Below are positions 19,890 through 27,149 of a stretch of 55,979 nucleotides of DNA, piece after piece. Within the stretch, counting starts at the first letter, position 1; each line of letters starts with the position of its first letter. The notes below the pieces were generated by a model. The model was not told the DNA's origin. It ran no database searches and was given only the letters and a program-made list of their open reading frames with translations. This DNA is from Helicobacter cynogastricus (GTDB lineage Bacteria > Campylobacterota > Campylobacteria > Campylobacterales > Helicobacteraceae): assembly GCF_900197855.1 (NCBI RefSeq), contig NZ_FZMQ01000011.1, positions 195,653 to 251,631 on the forward strand, given 5' to 3'. The translations under genes and the position numbers were made by a program.

Positions 19890-19895
19890 TATAAT
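19890..19895 (+). promoter_or_regulatory. -10 box for the acidic microprotein/aguB unit
   Basis: A perfect TATAAT lies 24 nt upstream of the microprotein ATG, with AT-rich sequence before it. It reads away from the divergent maf gene. Confidence 0.6.
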
Positions 19896-19919
19896 TGTTT
19901 TTCTATTTAGGAGGCAGCA

Positions 19920-20045
19920 ATGCATGCAGATTATCCCTTTAACTACGATGAAGACGACTATTTAGAGGATGAGGATTCTTATTGCGACTATGAGGAAGAT
20001 GACTATGAGGAGTTGGATGGGTTTGAGATTGATGAAGAGGATTAG
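19920..20045 (+). CDS. 41-residue highly acidic, tyrosine-rich microprotein
   Basis: ATG at 19920 with a consensus AGGAGG at 19909-19914 (5-nt spacing) and a TATAAT box upstream, so expression signals are strong. Of 41 residues, 22 are Asp/Glu and 6 are Tyr, with no Lys or Arg. It ends EIDEED. The stop is 18 nt before the aguB start, so it is probably co-transcribed. No family recognised. Acidic microproteins can be DNA mimics, chaperone tails or polyamine/metal binders; none of these is shown here. Confidence 0.75.
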   Translation: MHADYPFNYDEDDYLEDEDSYCDYEEDDYEELDGFEIDEED

Positions 20046-20063
20046 CCACACAAGGAAACGATC

Positions 20064-20963
20064 TTGAAACCTATGAAAATCCATACCGCTATCTTACAGC
20101 ACGCCTATTGTGGCGATCGCAATTCTACCTTAGAACACAGCGCGGCCATGCTAGCGCATGCCAAAAAACTACACTCCAAATTAGATTTGGTAGTTTTGCC
20201 CGAACTACACCCCTATGCCTATTTTTGTCAAAACGAAGACCCCAAGCACTTCGTATTGGCGCAAAATTATTCTAAAGATGTCGAATTTTTTAGCAATTTG
20301 GCAAAAACTTATGGCGTCGTGTTGGTGAGTTCTTTATTTGAAAAACGCATGGAGGGGGTGTTTTCTAATACGGCGGTGGTGTTTGAAAGAGATGGGAATA
20401 TAGCCGGGACACAGCGCAAGATGCACATTCCAGACGATCCGCGTTTTTATGAAAAATTTTACTTCACTCCCGGGGACACTTTTGCGCCTATCCAAACGAG
20501 CGTGGGGAATTTGGGAGTTTTGGTGTGTTGGGATCAATGGTATCCAGAGGCTGCGCGCATTATGGCACTTAAAAAAGCAGATGTGCTCATTTATCCTAGC
20601 GCGATTGGGTGGTTTAACGACCAAGATGAGAGCGATGAGGATAAAGTATTGCAAAGAGAGGCATGGTGGGGGGTGCAACGCGGGCATAGTATTGCTAATG
20701 TGATTCCAGTGATAGGGTCTAATCGCGTGGGTGTGGAGCTAGACCCCTCAGAGCACACGCAGGGGCTAGAGTTTTTTGGCTCAAGTTTTATTTATGGGGC
20801 TTTTGGGAAGGAATTAGTGCGCGGGGGCGAGCAAGAAGAGATTATTTACGCGTGCATTGATTTGGAAGAAAGTAGGGAAACTCGCCTAATGTGGCCCTTC
20901 TTTAGGGATCGTCGCATTGACGCTTATGGCGATCTGTTAAAGCGGGTGGTAGAAGAGTCCTAG
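20064..20963 (+). CDS. aguB: N-carbamoylputrescine amidase (nitrilase superfamily)
   Basis: Hydrolyses N-carbamoylputrescine to putrescine, CO2 and ammonia in the agmatine route. The 299 residues carry the nitrilase triad E47 (LPELHPY), K119 (TQRKMHIPDD) and C155 (VLVCWDQWYPEAAR). The family C-terminal WPFFRDRRIDAYGDL is also present. The TTG at 20064 sits 7 nt after AAGGA; an ATG at 20073 is the alternative. In H. pylori the homologue (HP0757) is followed by the same antiporter-like gene as here, except that one extra small gene lies between them. Confidence 0.88.
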   Translation: MKPMKIHTAILQHAYCGDRNSTLEHSAAMLAHAKKLHSKLDLVVLPELHPYAYFCQNEDPKHFVLAQNYSKDVEFFSNLAKTYGVVLVSSLFEKRMEGVFSNTAVVFERDGNIAGTQRKMHIPDDPRFYEKFYFTPGDTFAPIQTSVGNLGVLVCWDQWYPEAARIMALKKADVLIYPSAIGWFNDQDESDEDKVLQREAWWGVQRGHSIANVIPVIGSNRVGVELDPSEHTQGLEFFGSSFIYGAFGKELVRGGEQEEIIYACIDLEESRETRLMWPFFRDRRIDAYGDLLKRVVEES

Positions 20964-20995
20964 TGGCATCTTAATCAAGTCAGAATAGGACAGCT

Positions 20996-21391
20996 GTGCG
21001 TTTAAGAGTGTTAAAATGGGTGTTGCTGATTTCTGCGACATCTAATATTTCTCTATTGAGTACCCCTCTTCATACTTCAGTAAATTTACTGATACATAGG
21101 GAGATGCTCGCCATATATTTCATGTGCGCTGCAATTGTCGCTCACAATTTGGCATTGCAAGGAGAACACTCCACCCTCTTCACAGGCAAAATATGTGATA
21201 GTACGAATCAACCCTACCAGTGCTATATCCTTAGAATGCTTGTCTTGTCTAAGTTTGAAAAGCTAGCAAGGACATATCAGGGCAAAATTATTAATTTAAA
21301 GAATAATGGCGTGAATCAGTCCTTCTTACAAGCCACTGCAGAAGTAATAAGAAATTTTGAAAATATCTATGAAACAGGGAAGATGAGATGA
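20996..21391 (+). CDS. hypothetical protein with N-terminal hydrophobic segment
   Basis: 131 residues. GTG start 7 nt after AGGA. The first 25 residues (basic MRLRVLKW, then a hydrophobic stretch) look like a signal peptide or anchor. The rest is mixed helical with two cysteines in an IC...YQCY arrangement near residues 66-76. No family recognised. It lies between aguB and the antiporter-like gene, which I recall as neighbours in H. pylori, so it may be a lineage-specific insertion. Base use looks more AT-rich than its neighbours. Confidence 0.5.
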   Translation: MRLRVLKWVLLISATSNISLLSTPLHTSVNLLIHREMLAIYFMCAAIVAHNLALQGEHSTLFTGKICDSTNQPYQCYILRMLVLSKFEKLARTYQGKIINLKNNGVNQSFLQATAEVIRNFENIYETGKMR

Positions 21392-21419
21392 ATAAAAGAA
21401 ACGCTAAACAAGGGATAGA

Positions 21420-22712
21420 ATGATTTTAAGTAACGCGGCTGTGGTGTCTGTGGTGGTGATGGTGGGCTTGAGTTTAGCACGGCTAAATATTCTGCTTGCC
21501 ATCATTGCAGCTAGTTTGGTGGCGGGCGTGATGGGGCACTTGAGCGTGGTTAAAACCATTCAGATCATGATTGAGGGCATGCAGGGCAATCTAGAGACGG
21601 CTTTAAGTTATATTCTTTTGGGTGCGCTTGCAGTGATGATCTCAAGTGGGAATCTCATTAAAGTTGTCTTGCATAAGCTAATTTGTATTATGGATCAAAG
21701 AGCGGTTGTGTTTTGCTTTTTGATCGCTTTTGTGGCTTGCTTTTCTCAAAATCTCATCCCCGTGCACATCGCCTTTATTCCTATTCTCATCCCTCCTTTG
21801 TTGCATTTGATGAATCGCTTACAACTGGATAGACGCGCTGTAGCTTGCGCGCTCACTTTTGGGCTACAAACCCCTTATATGACTATCCCAGCGGGCTTTG
21901 GGCTGATTTTTCAAAATCTCCTTGTAGAGAATTTAAATAAAAATGGCATCCCTACAACATTATCCCAAGTGGTGGGCGCGATGTCTATTGCAGGCTTAGC
22001 AATGTTGGTAGGCTTGGTGGTAGCAGTGTTGGTGCTCTATAGAAAACCCCGTAGCTATCAAGATAAATTCGCTTTACAAAGCGATCAAGTGCTTAAATTA
22101 GAACGGCGCGATTATCTTACCCTTGTAGGAATAGCCCTCGCCTTTGGCGTGCAACTCTATACTGGCTCTCTCCCATTGGGCGCATTTATAGGATTGATGG
22201 TGATGTTAGCTGGGCGCGTGGTCAAATGGAAAGAGATGGATAGCGTGATTGACGAGGGTGTGAAAATGATGGCTTTTGTGGCTTTTGTGATGCTAGTGGC
22301 TGCAGGCTTTGGGGAGGTGCTCCAAAAAACCCACGCAATCGCAGATTTAGTGAATGCAACCTCTAGTTTAGTTTCCACCAAGTTAGAGGGGGCATTATTG
22401 ATGTTGGCCATTGGGCTTTTCATCACCATAGGTATTGGCACTTCCTTTGGTACGATCCCCATCATCGCCGCTTTTTATTGCCCTTTGTGCGTAGCACTTG
22501 GTTTTAGCACCTCAGCGACTATTCTTTTAGTAGGCATTGCAGCCGCTCTTGGGGATGCAGGTTCGCCCGCTTCAGATAGCACGATTGGCCCTACTACAGG
22601 ACTTAATGCTGATGGTCAACATAGCCATATTTACGATACTTGCGTGCCTACTTTCTTAGTCTACAATATCCCTTTAATTGCCTTTGGTACGATCGGAGCA
22701 TTATTGCTCTAG
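21420..22712 (+). CDS. Na+/H+ antiporter family (NhaC/YuiF-like) membrane protein
   Basis: A 430-residue inner-membrane protein with about 11-12 hydrophobic segments. It matches the HP0758-type integral membrane family. Conserved-looking polar membrane motifs include QNLIPVHIAFIPILIPP and GDAGSPASDSTIGPTTGLNADGQ near the C-terminus, a region typical of this antiporter family. AGGGAT lies just upstream of the ATG. Transported ion and direction are inferred from family only. Confidence 0.8.
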   Translation: MILSNAAVVSVVVMVGLSLARLNILLAIIAASLVAGVMGHLSVVKTIQIMIEGMQGNLETALSYILLGALAVMISSGNLIKVVLHKLICIMDQRAVVFCFLIAFVACFSQNLIPVHIAFIPILIPPLLHLMNRLQLDRRAVACALTFGLQTPYMTIPAGFGLIFQNLLVENLNKNGIPTTLSQVVGAMSIAGLAMLVGLVVAVLVLYRKPRSYQDKFALQSDQVLKLERRDYLTLVGIALAFGVQLYTGSLPLGAFIGLMVMLAGRVVKWKEMDSVIDEGVKMMAFVAFVMLVAAGFGEVLQKTHAIADLVNATSSLVSTKLEGALLMLAIGLFITIGIGTSFGTIPIIAAFYCPLCVALGFSTSATILLVGIAAALGDAGSPASDSTIGPTTGLNADGQHSHIYDTCVPTFLVYNIPLIAFGTIGALLL

Positions 22713-22740
22713 CTTCAGGGGGTTTTAAACTTGTGGGGGG

Positions 22741-22746
22741 TATAAT
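22741..22746 (+). promoter_or_regulatory. -10 box for tRNA-Leu
   Basis: TATAAT 11 nt upstream of the tRNA, directly after a run of six G. Spacing is right for transcription starting a few bases before the mature 5' end. Confidence 0.7.
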
Positions 22747-22757
22747 GCGCCCTTTAT

Positions 22758-22842
22758 GCGGAAGTGGCGAAATTGGTAGACGCACCAGACTTAGGATCTG
22801 ACGCTGCAAGGCGTGGAGGTTCGATTCCTCTCTTCCGCACCA
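22758..22842 (+). tRNA. tRNA-Leu (anticodon UAG)
   Basis: An 85-nt class II tRNA with the CCA end encoded. Acceptor GCGGAAG pairs with CTTCCGC; the anticodon arm has loop CTTAGGA, giving UAG; there is a variable arm; and the T loop is TTCGATT. Reads CUA and related Leu codons. Confidence 0.96.
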
Positions 22843-22850
22843 ATTCTTTT

Positions 22851-23663
22851 TTATCCTAGAATCCGTTTTCTTAAGATTGTATCATAGAGTTTATCTGGTA
22901 ACCATTTCTTTGCCCACACTAGCAAATGGGCGTATTTGCCCACCAAATAGCGGGTTTTAGGGCGATCACTCTCTAGGGCTTGTAAAATCGTGCGCGCTAC
23001 CAGTAGGGGCGAATCTGCGCTTTGGTAGGTTTTTGCGTAAAAGCGCGCGCTCTTGTCCAGCTCTACCTTATAGGGGCTAGGCTGACTCACATATGCCCCA
23101 AAAGCCCCCTCTCCCCACTTGGTTTGAATAGCCCCGGGTTCAATGAGCACCACCTGTACTCCAAAGGGGGCCAACTCCACACGCAGAGCATCGCTATACG
23201 CCTCTAGGGCGTATTTACTGGCATGATACCAGCCTAAGAACATGCTAATAGATCGTCCCGCGCTCGAACTCACATGGATGAGCTTAGAGGAATTAGAATT
23301 AGCGCGCAATGCCTTTAAAAGCAGAGAATTTAGTCTCCCAATGCTAAAGAGATTGAGGGCAAAAAGTTGTTCTACCTGCGCTAAGGGCTGTTCTTCCAAA
23401 GCACCAAAAAGCCCGCGCCCAGCATTGTGGATCACACCATCTAAACAGGACTCTTGGGTTAAAATCTCTTGCGCGCACGCTTCTAGTTGGGCAAGATCGC
23501 ACAAATCACAATCCAAGCGCACGCATTGAGGGTGCTCTAGTTCTTTAATGGTGCTCATTTTCCTAGAGAGGGCGTAAATCTTATAGCCCTTTTTAAGGAG
23601 TAATTGCGCGCATTCTAGTCCAATCCCACTGCTAGCCCCTGTAAGCACCACTACTTTAGGCAT
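22851..23663 (-). CDS. short-chain dehydrogenase/reductase (SDR)
   Basis: A 270-residue NAD(P)-dependent oxidoreductase of the classical SDR type. It has the cofactor loop TGASSGIG (8-15), HNAG, the active-site serine in HVSSSAG and the catalytic YHASK. It overlaps the 3' end of galE by 8 nt on the same strand, so it is probably the second gene of a galE-SDR unit. Similar to HP0357. Substrate unknown; the context suggests sugar or lipid modification, which is inference. Confidence 0.85.
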   Translation of the reverse strand: MPKVVVLTGASSGIGLECAQLLLKKGYKIYALSRKMSTIKELEHPQCVRLDCDLCDLAQLEACAQEILTQESCLDGVIHNAGRGLFGALEEQPLAQVEQLFALNLFSIGRLNSLLLKALRANSNSSKLIHVSSSAGRSISMFLGWYHASKYALEAYSDALRVELAPFGVQVVLIEPGAIQTKWGEGAFGAYVSQPSPYKVELDKSARFYAKTYQSADSPLLVARTILQALESDRPKTRYLVGKYAHLLVWAKKWLPDKLYDTILRKRILG

Positions 23664-24681
23664 GTTGTACTCCTAAATATTTTTCCCATTCATATGCGCT
23701 TTTAATAATGTTTTCTAGGTTATCAAATTGGGGTTTAAAAGCTGTCTGACTTAAAATCTTGGTATTGTCTGCAATGAGGCTTGCTGGATCGCCTGCTCGC
23801 CGTCCTTGTAGCTTTACTTTAAAATCTACGCCTGAAATCTCTTTGACCTTCTCAATCACTTCGCGCACGCTATAGCCGCGCCCATAGCCAACATTGTAAA
23901 TCTCGCTTTGAGAGGTTTTAAGCAAAGTGTTGAACGCCTCTAAATGCGCCAAAGCCAAATCATCTATATGGATGTAATCGCGTACACAAGTGCCATCAGG
24001 AGTGGGGTAATCCGTGCCAAAGATGCCCATAGAAGAGCGTTTGTGCGTAGCGCACTCGCAGGCGATTTTGATCAAATGCGTGGCGTTTTGGGCACGCTGG
24101 CCTAGGCCAAAGAGGGTAGAATAGTCGTTAAAATGGGTCGCTCCAGCCACATTGAAATAGCGCAAAATAGCGCAGGAGAGGGGACTATCTAGTAAAATGC
24201 GCTCGCTCATCATCTTAGACGCGCCATAGGGGTTAATAGGATCAAGGGAAGTTTGTTCGCTCACATGCGCGCATGCCTGCCCATAAACCGCTGCACTAGA
24301 AGAAAAGAGAAAATATTGAATGTCATGCTGGGCGCAGAGTTTGGCAAGTTGCAGAGTGTTGCAGACATTATTCTCATAGTAGGCTAGGGGTAAGCGCGTG
24401 GATTCTTCAACTAAGAGTTTAGCTGCAAAATGCAACACCCCTTTAATTTCTTGCCCTTGATTGCGCTTGCTTTTAAAAAGGGTGTCTAGGGCTTGAGTGT
24501 CCTTTAAATCTAAAAGCGCAAATTCTATGCGCTCTGGGTGGTAATGTTTGAGAGTTTGGGCGTGAATTTCAAAACCCGTACTGAGATTGTCCACTAGCAG
24601 AATTTTATAATCCGTGCGCTCTAAAAAAAGCCGTGCCACAGATGAGCCAATATAACCACAACCCCCCGTAAAAACTAACAT
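23656..24681 (-). CDS. galE: UDP-glucose 4-epimerase (GalE)
   Basis: Interconverts UDP-glucose and UDP-galactose for lipopolysaccharide. The 341 residues show the NAD-binding FTGGCGYIGSS at the N-terminus, LHFAAKLLVEES, SSSAAVYG and the catalytic NPYGASK. The open frame extends to 24744, but the ATG at 24681 begins at the Rossmann fold and follows AAAGGGG. An imperfect 19-bp palindrome (24693-24711) lies just upstream of the ribosome binding site. Confidence 0.92.
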   Translation of the reverse strand: MLVFTGGCGYIGSSVARLFLERTDYKILLVDNLSTGFEIHAQTLKHYHPERIEFALLDLKDTQALDTLFKSKRNQGQEIKGVLHFAAKLLVEESTRLPLAYYENNVCNTLQLAKLCAQHDIQYFLFSSSAAVYGQACAHVSEQTSLDPINPYGASKMMSERILLDSPLSCAILRYFNVAGATHFNDYSTLFGLGQRAQNATHLIKIACECATHKRSSMGIFGTDYPTPDGTCVRDYIHIDDLALAHLEAFNTLLKTSQSEIYNVGYGRGYSVREVIEKVKEISGVDFKVKLQGRRAGDPASLIADNTKILSQTAFKPQFDNLENIIKSAYEWEKYLGVQHA

Positions 24682-24692
24682 ATAAGCCCCTT

Positions 24693-24719
24693 TTAGATGA
24701 ATGTTATCTAAATTTAGCT
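24693..24719. repeat. left copy of a 27-bp direct repeat with imperfect palindrome
   Basis: The first 19 bases are TTAGATGAATGTTATCTAA, a near-palindrome with one mismatched arm position. The following eight continue the match to the right copy at 26058-26084 (25 of 27 identical). It lies between the galE ribosome binding site and its putative -10 box (minus strand, about 24748-24753). Confidence 0.65.
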
Positions 24720-24825
24720 TTGGGAGTTGTACAGTCAGTCCCAAAGGACTATACTCTGTGACAATAAAAACCCTTCAGTTAGTTAGTCTTATTGCTCAAA
24801 CAAAGCAAAATTAATTTTGTAATTT

Positions 24826-25932
24826 TTAGCTCTCTATTTTTATACCCTGTTCTTTTAACCACGCTTTGTCAATCTTATTCTTGAGATTATCTTCCATTTC
24901 GTCTAAAAGCCTCAAGCGTTTTCTATGAATGGCGCGTCTTTTTTGGGGGTAGTGTGAAATGTCTTTATGGACATGGGGTAGATTATAGTAGGAGCGTCCC
25001 TCAATCTCCACTAAATCCGCTTTGCATTGGACAAAAAGATCGCTGTAATTGCGTGAAAGCCCCTGATACTTAACACAACTAACCTGTCCTGTATTGGGGA
25101 TACCTAGAGTCTGCTTGAGTCCCAAAACTCTAGTAAGAATTTTGTATAGCTCTACAATAAAAAAAGTTGGCTGGCAACAACAATATCTATCCAAGAATTT
25201 AACATGTTCTTGCGTTAACCCTTTTCCTCCTTGCACATTAGCAATAAGTAAGTGTAATTGAGGAGTGATACAAAATGAAGAGTGATATAGTGTGGAAACA
25301 TTTTCTTTTACATAAGAAATTTCTAACATTAAAAAACCCTCTACATAAAAATCGCGTTTTCGTTTTAAGCAAAAAGAATATACCCCCTCCCCCTCCCCCG
25401 CATCTCTCAAAGTGTAAAACTCCACACCCTGCGAAATTAAAAAATCCTTACGCTCAAACCCGTCATATGCGCGCAAATTTTGTAAGAATTTTAAATTAAA
25501 TACCAGCAATTCCATACGCTCCGCATGGACAAGACGAATATCTCCAAATGTCCAATAGGTGGCAGAAAGGCGTTCACCAGCTTTTTCAAGAGGAACAAGA
25601 GCTAGAAGTGTTCTCATTGAGATTTCATTTTCTTGCAACCAATTTTCTACTTTATCCATCATTTGTTGTCAAATTCTTTCATTCAAGTCAGCGTCCAAAC
25701 CAGAATCGCGCCGGGCAAACCACCATAGAACCTTCAAAATTCTTAAACAATTAGTTCTACAGAAATCAGGGAAAAGATGCCACATTACCCTCAAGCTTAA
25801 AAGTATCAAGCATTTTGAGAATGACTTACAAGTCTTGATCAAGCGGTGAATATCATTCTTCAATCTCTCTAAATGTGTGTTAGTTCTCATCTTGCCATGC
25901 ACCTGCTTTAAAAATTTTTTTATTTGAGACAT
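24826..25932 (-). pseudogene. DUF535/VirK-YbjX-like protein interrupted by an in-frame TGA
   Basis: Reading from the ATG at 25932 (GGAGG 6 nt upstream) gives 87 residues, a TGA at 25671-25669, two codons, then 279 further codons in the same frame. The downstream part (from an ATG at 25662 with only weak GAAAGAA before it) has DUF535-like features: the LEKAGERL...YWTFGDIRLVHAERMELL region, a GIPNTGQVSC segment and a C-terminal YYNLPHVH...RRAIHRKRLRLLDEME. Because the strong start belongs to the upstream part, a single 367-residue gene with a nonsense codon (for example Trp to stop) is most likely. Two separate ORFs remain possible. VirK/YbjX proteins are linked to envelope properties; the function here is unknown. 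A CCCCCTCCCCCTCCCCC run (25383-25399) encodes Gly-Glu repeats. Confidence 0.65.
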
Positions 25933-26057
25933 TCATCACCTCCATTGTCCTATAAGAGTTCATTGTGTCTTGGACAAAACCACATCAAAAAACCAAAATA
26001 ATGAGAGTTAATTATAATGTAATGGTCTTAGATTGCGGTCCATATTGGAAAAGTTTG

Positions 26058-26084
26058 TTAGATAAATGTTATCTAAATTTGGCT
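26058..26084. repeat. right copy of the 27-bp direct repeat with perfect 19-bp palindrome
   Basis: TTAGATAAATGTTATCTAA (26058-26076) is an 8-3-8 perfect inverted repeat, followed by AATTTGGCT-type sequence matching the copy at 24693. It sits immediately upstream of a TAAAAT -10 candidate (26084-26089) for the thioesterase, a position suited to a repressor operator. Confidence 0.65.
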
Positions 26085-26089
26085 AAAAT
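26084..26089 (+). promoter_or_regulatory. putative -10 box for the thioesterase
   Basis: TAAAAT 26 nt upstream of the ATG and directly after the palindrome. A second candidate, TATAAT, lies at 26013-26018. Confidence 0.4.
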
Positions 26090-26115
26090 AAAATTATTTT
26101 TGCAAGGAGTTTTTC

Positions 26116-26658
26116 ATGAGCGAACAAGAACATTTGCGGGCAGACACCACAGCCAGCATTGGCGATCCTAGACAACTGACCATGTCTTTTTTAGTAATCC
26201 CTACAATGGTTAATTTTAATAATGTGATGCACGGGGGTGAGTTGCTCAACCTGCTAGACAAGGTGGCTTATGTGTGCTCTACGCGTTATTGTGGATGTCC
26301 TACGGTTACTTTGAGCGTGGATCGCGTACTCTTTAAACACCCTATTCCTATTGGTACTTTGGTAACCTTTTATGCCAGTATTAACTATGTAGGAACAAAG
26401 AGTTGTGAGGTAGGGATTAAAGTTGTCTGTGAAGACTTCAAGGCTAAAACAGCAGTACACACCAATAGCTGTTATTTTACAATGGTGGCGGTTAAGGATG
26501 GCAAAACCATACCTATGCCCCCCTTTGTGCCCCAAACTGAAAAAGAAAAAGAACGCCATGAGCGCGCGATTCGTCGGCGCGAAATGCTCAAGCGCACCCA
26601 AAAAGCTGCCTTCAAAGAGGAGCAAGAACGCCTAACTCAAGCCCAACAGAGTAACTAA
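26116..26658 (+). CDS. hotdog-fold acyl-CoA thioesterase (YciA/HP0891-like)
   Basis: Hydrolyses acyl-CoA thioesters in the cytoplasm; 180 residues with a single hotdog domain (about 18-130). The catalytic-site helix is VMHGGELLNLLDKVAY, with the conserved Asp. SVDRVLFKHPIPIGTLV and SYVGTKS-like strands follow. The C-terminal 50 residues are a highly charged Lys/Arg/Glu helix rich in RR and KE pairs, as in the Helicobacter homologues. AAGGAG lies 6 nt before the ATG. Confidence 0.85.
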   Translation: MSEQEHLRADTTASIGDPRQLTMSFLVIPTMVNFNNVMHGGELLNLLDKVAYVCSTRYCGCPTVTLSVDRVLFKHPIPIGTLVTFYASINYVGTKSCEVGIKVVCEDFKAKTAVHTNSCYFTMVAVKDGKTIPMPPFVPQTEKEKERHERAIRRREMLKRTQKAAFKEEQERLTQAQQSN

Positions 26659-26689
26659 ATACAGCAATTGAGGGGTGTTTTGTCCAAAA

Positions 26690-26729
26690 TTTTAGGGGGT
26701 GTTCCCCTTTGAGAATGCACCCCCTAAAA
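26690..26729 (+). terminator. 12-bp perfect hairpin after the thioesterase
   Basis: TTTTAGGGGGTG (26690-26701) pairs perfectly with CACCCCCTAAAA (26718-26729) around a 16-nt loop. It is 31 nt after the stop. No U-run follows on the plus strand, so Rho-independent termination is plausible but not typical. Confidence 0.45.
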
Positions 26730-26794
26730 CACACGCCTATCTAAAAGCACGATCGCTAAAAGTTTTGCTAAAAGTTAAAACTTTTGTATCATAG

Positions 26795-27118
26795 CTAACA
26801 GGCAATACAAAAAGTGTTTATTGGTCTGCTTGTAAAAGCTTTACTTGGCCTTATGGCAAGTTTGATGACCTAAAACAGGAAATCATGCAACATATGCAAG
26901 AACAAATGAATGTCTTTGCTCAAGGCGAGCAAAGGGTAGCTTTATCAAAAGCGGTCTTGGCGAATAATGGGGCACTTAAACCCGGAACAGAACCCAAAGC
27001 AAGAGAATGGGAGCTTGTCAATACCAAGATTACCAAGAAAATTTGGCCTTGGTTTTGGGGACTTGTGGGCGGAGTGTGCGTAGAAGGCAAGGGTTTTGCC
27101 CGCCCCAAACAGGGATAA
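26795..27118 (+). pseudogene. unidentified ORF, probable 5'-truncated remnant
   Basis: The frame is open from 26795 to 27118, but no start codon occurs until ATG at 26885, which gives 77 residues (AGGAAATC upstream gives modest initiation support). The residues before that ATG (SVYWSACKSFTWPYGKFDD) look like real protein, including aromatic and cysteine residues, so the coding sequence appears truncated at its 5' end. The C-terminal part has a Trp/Gly-rich hydrophobic stretch (KIWPWFWGLVGGVCV) and may be membrane-associated. I recognise no family. It is followed by A8-G6. Confidence 0.4.
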
Positions 27119-27149
27119 AAAAAAGGGGGGAGGATGCTCTTTTAAAAGG

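Noticed and set aside
20334-20687. Antisense ORF in aguB
   Set aside because: Shadow of the nitrilase frame.
24682-24744. N-terminal extension of galE upstream of the ATG at 24681
   Set aside because: Extra residues precede the Rossmann motif by an unusual distance, and the region contains the palindrome and ribosome binding site.
25669-25671. Selenocysteine reading of the TGA in the DUF535-like gene
   Set aside because: No SECIS-like hairpin directly after it was apparent, and the position is not a known selenoprotein site; a nonsense change is simpler.
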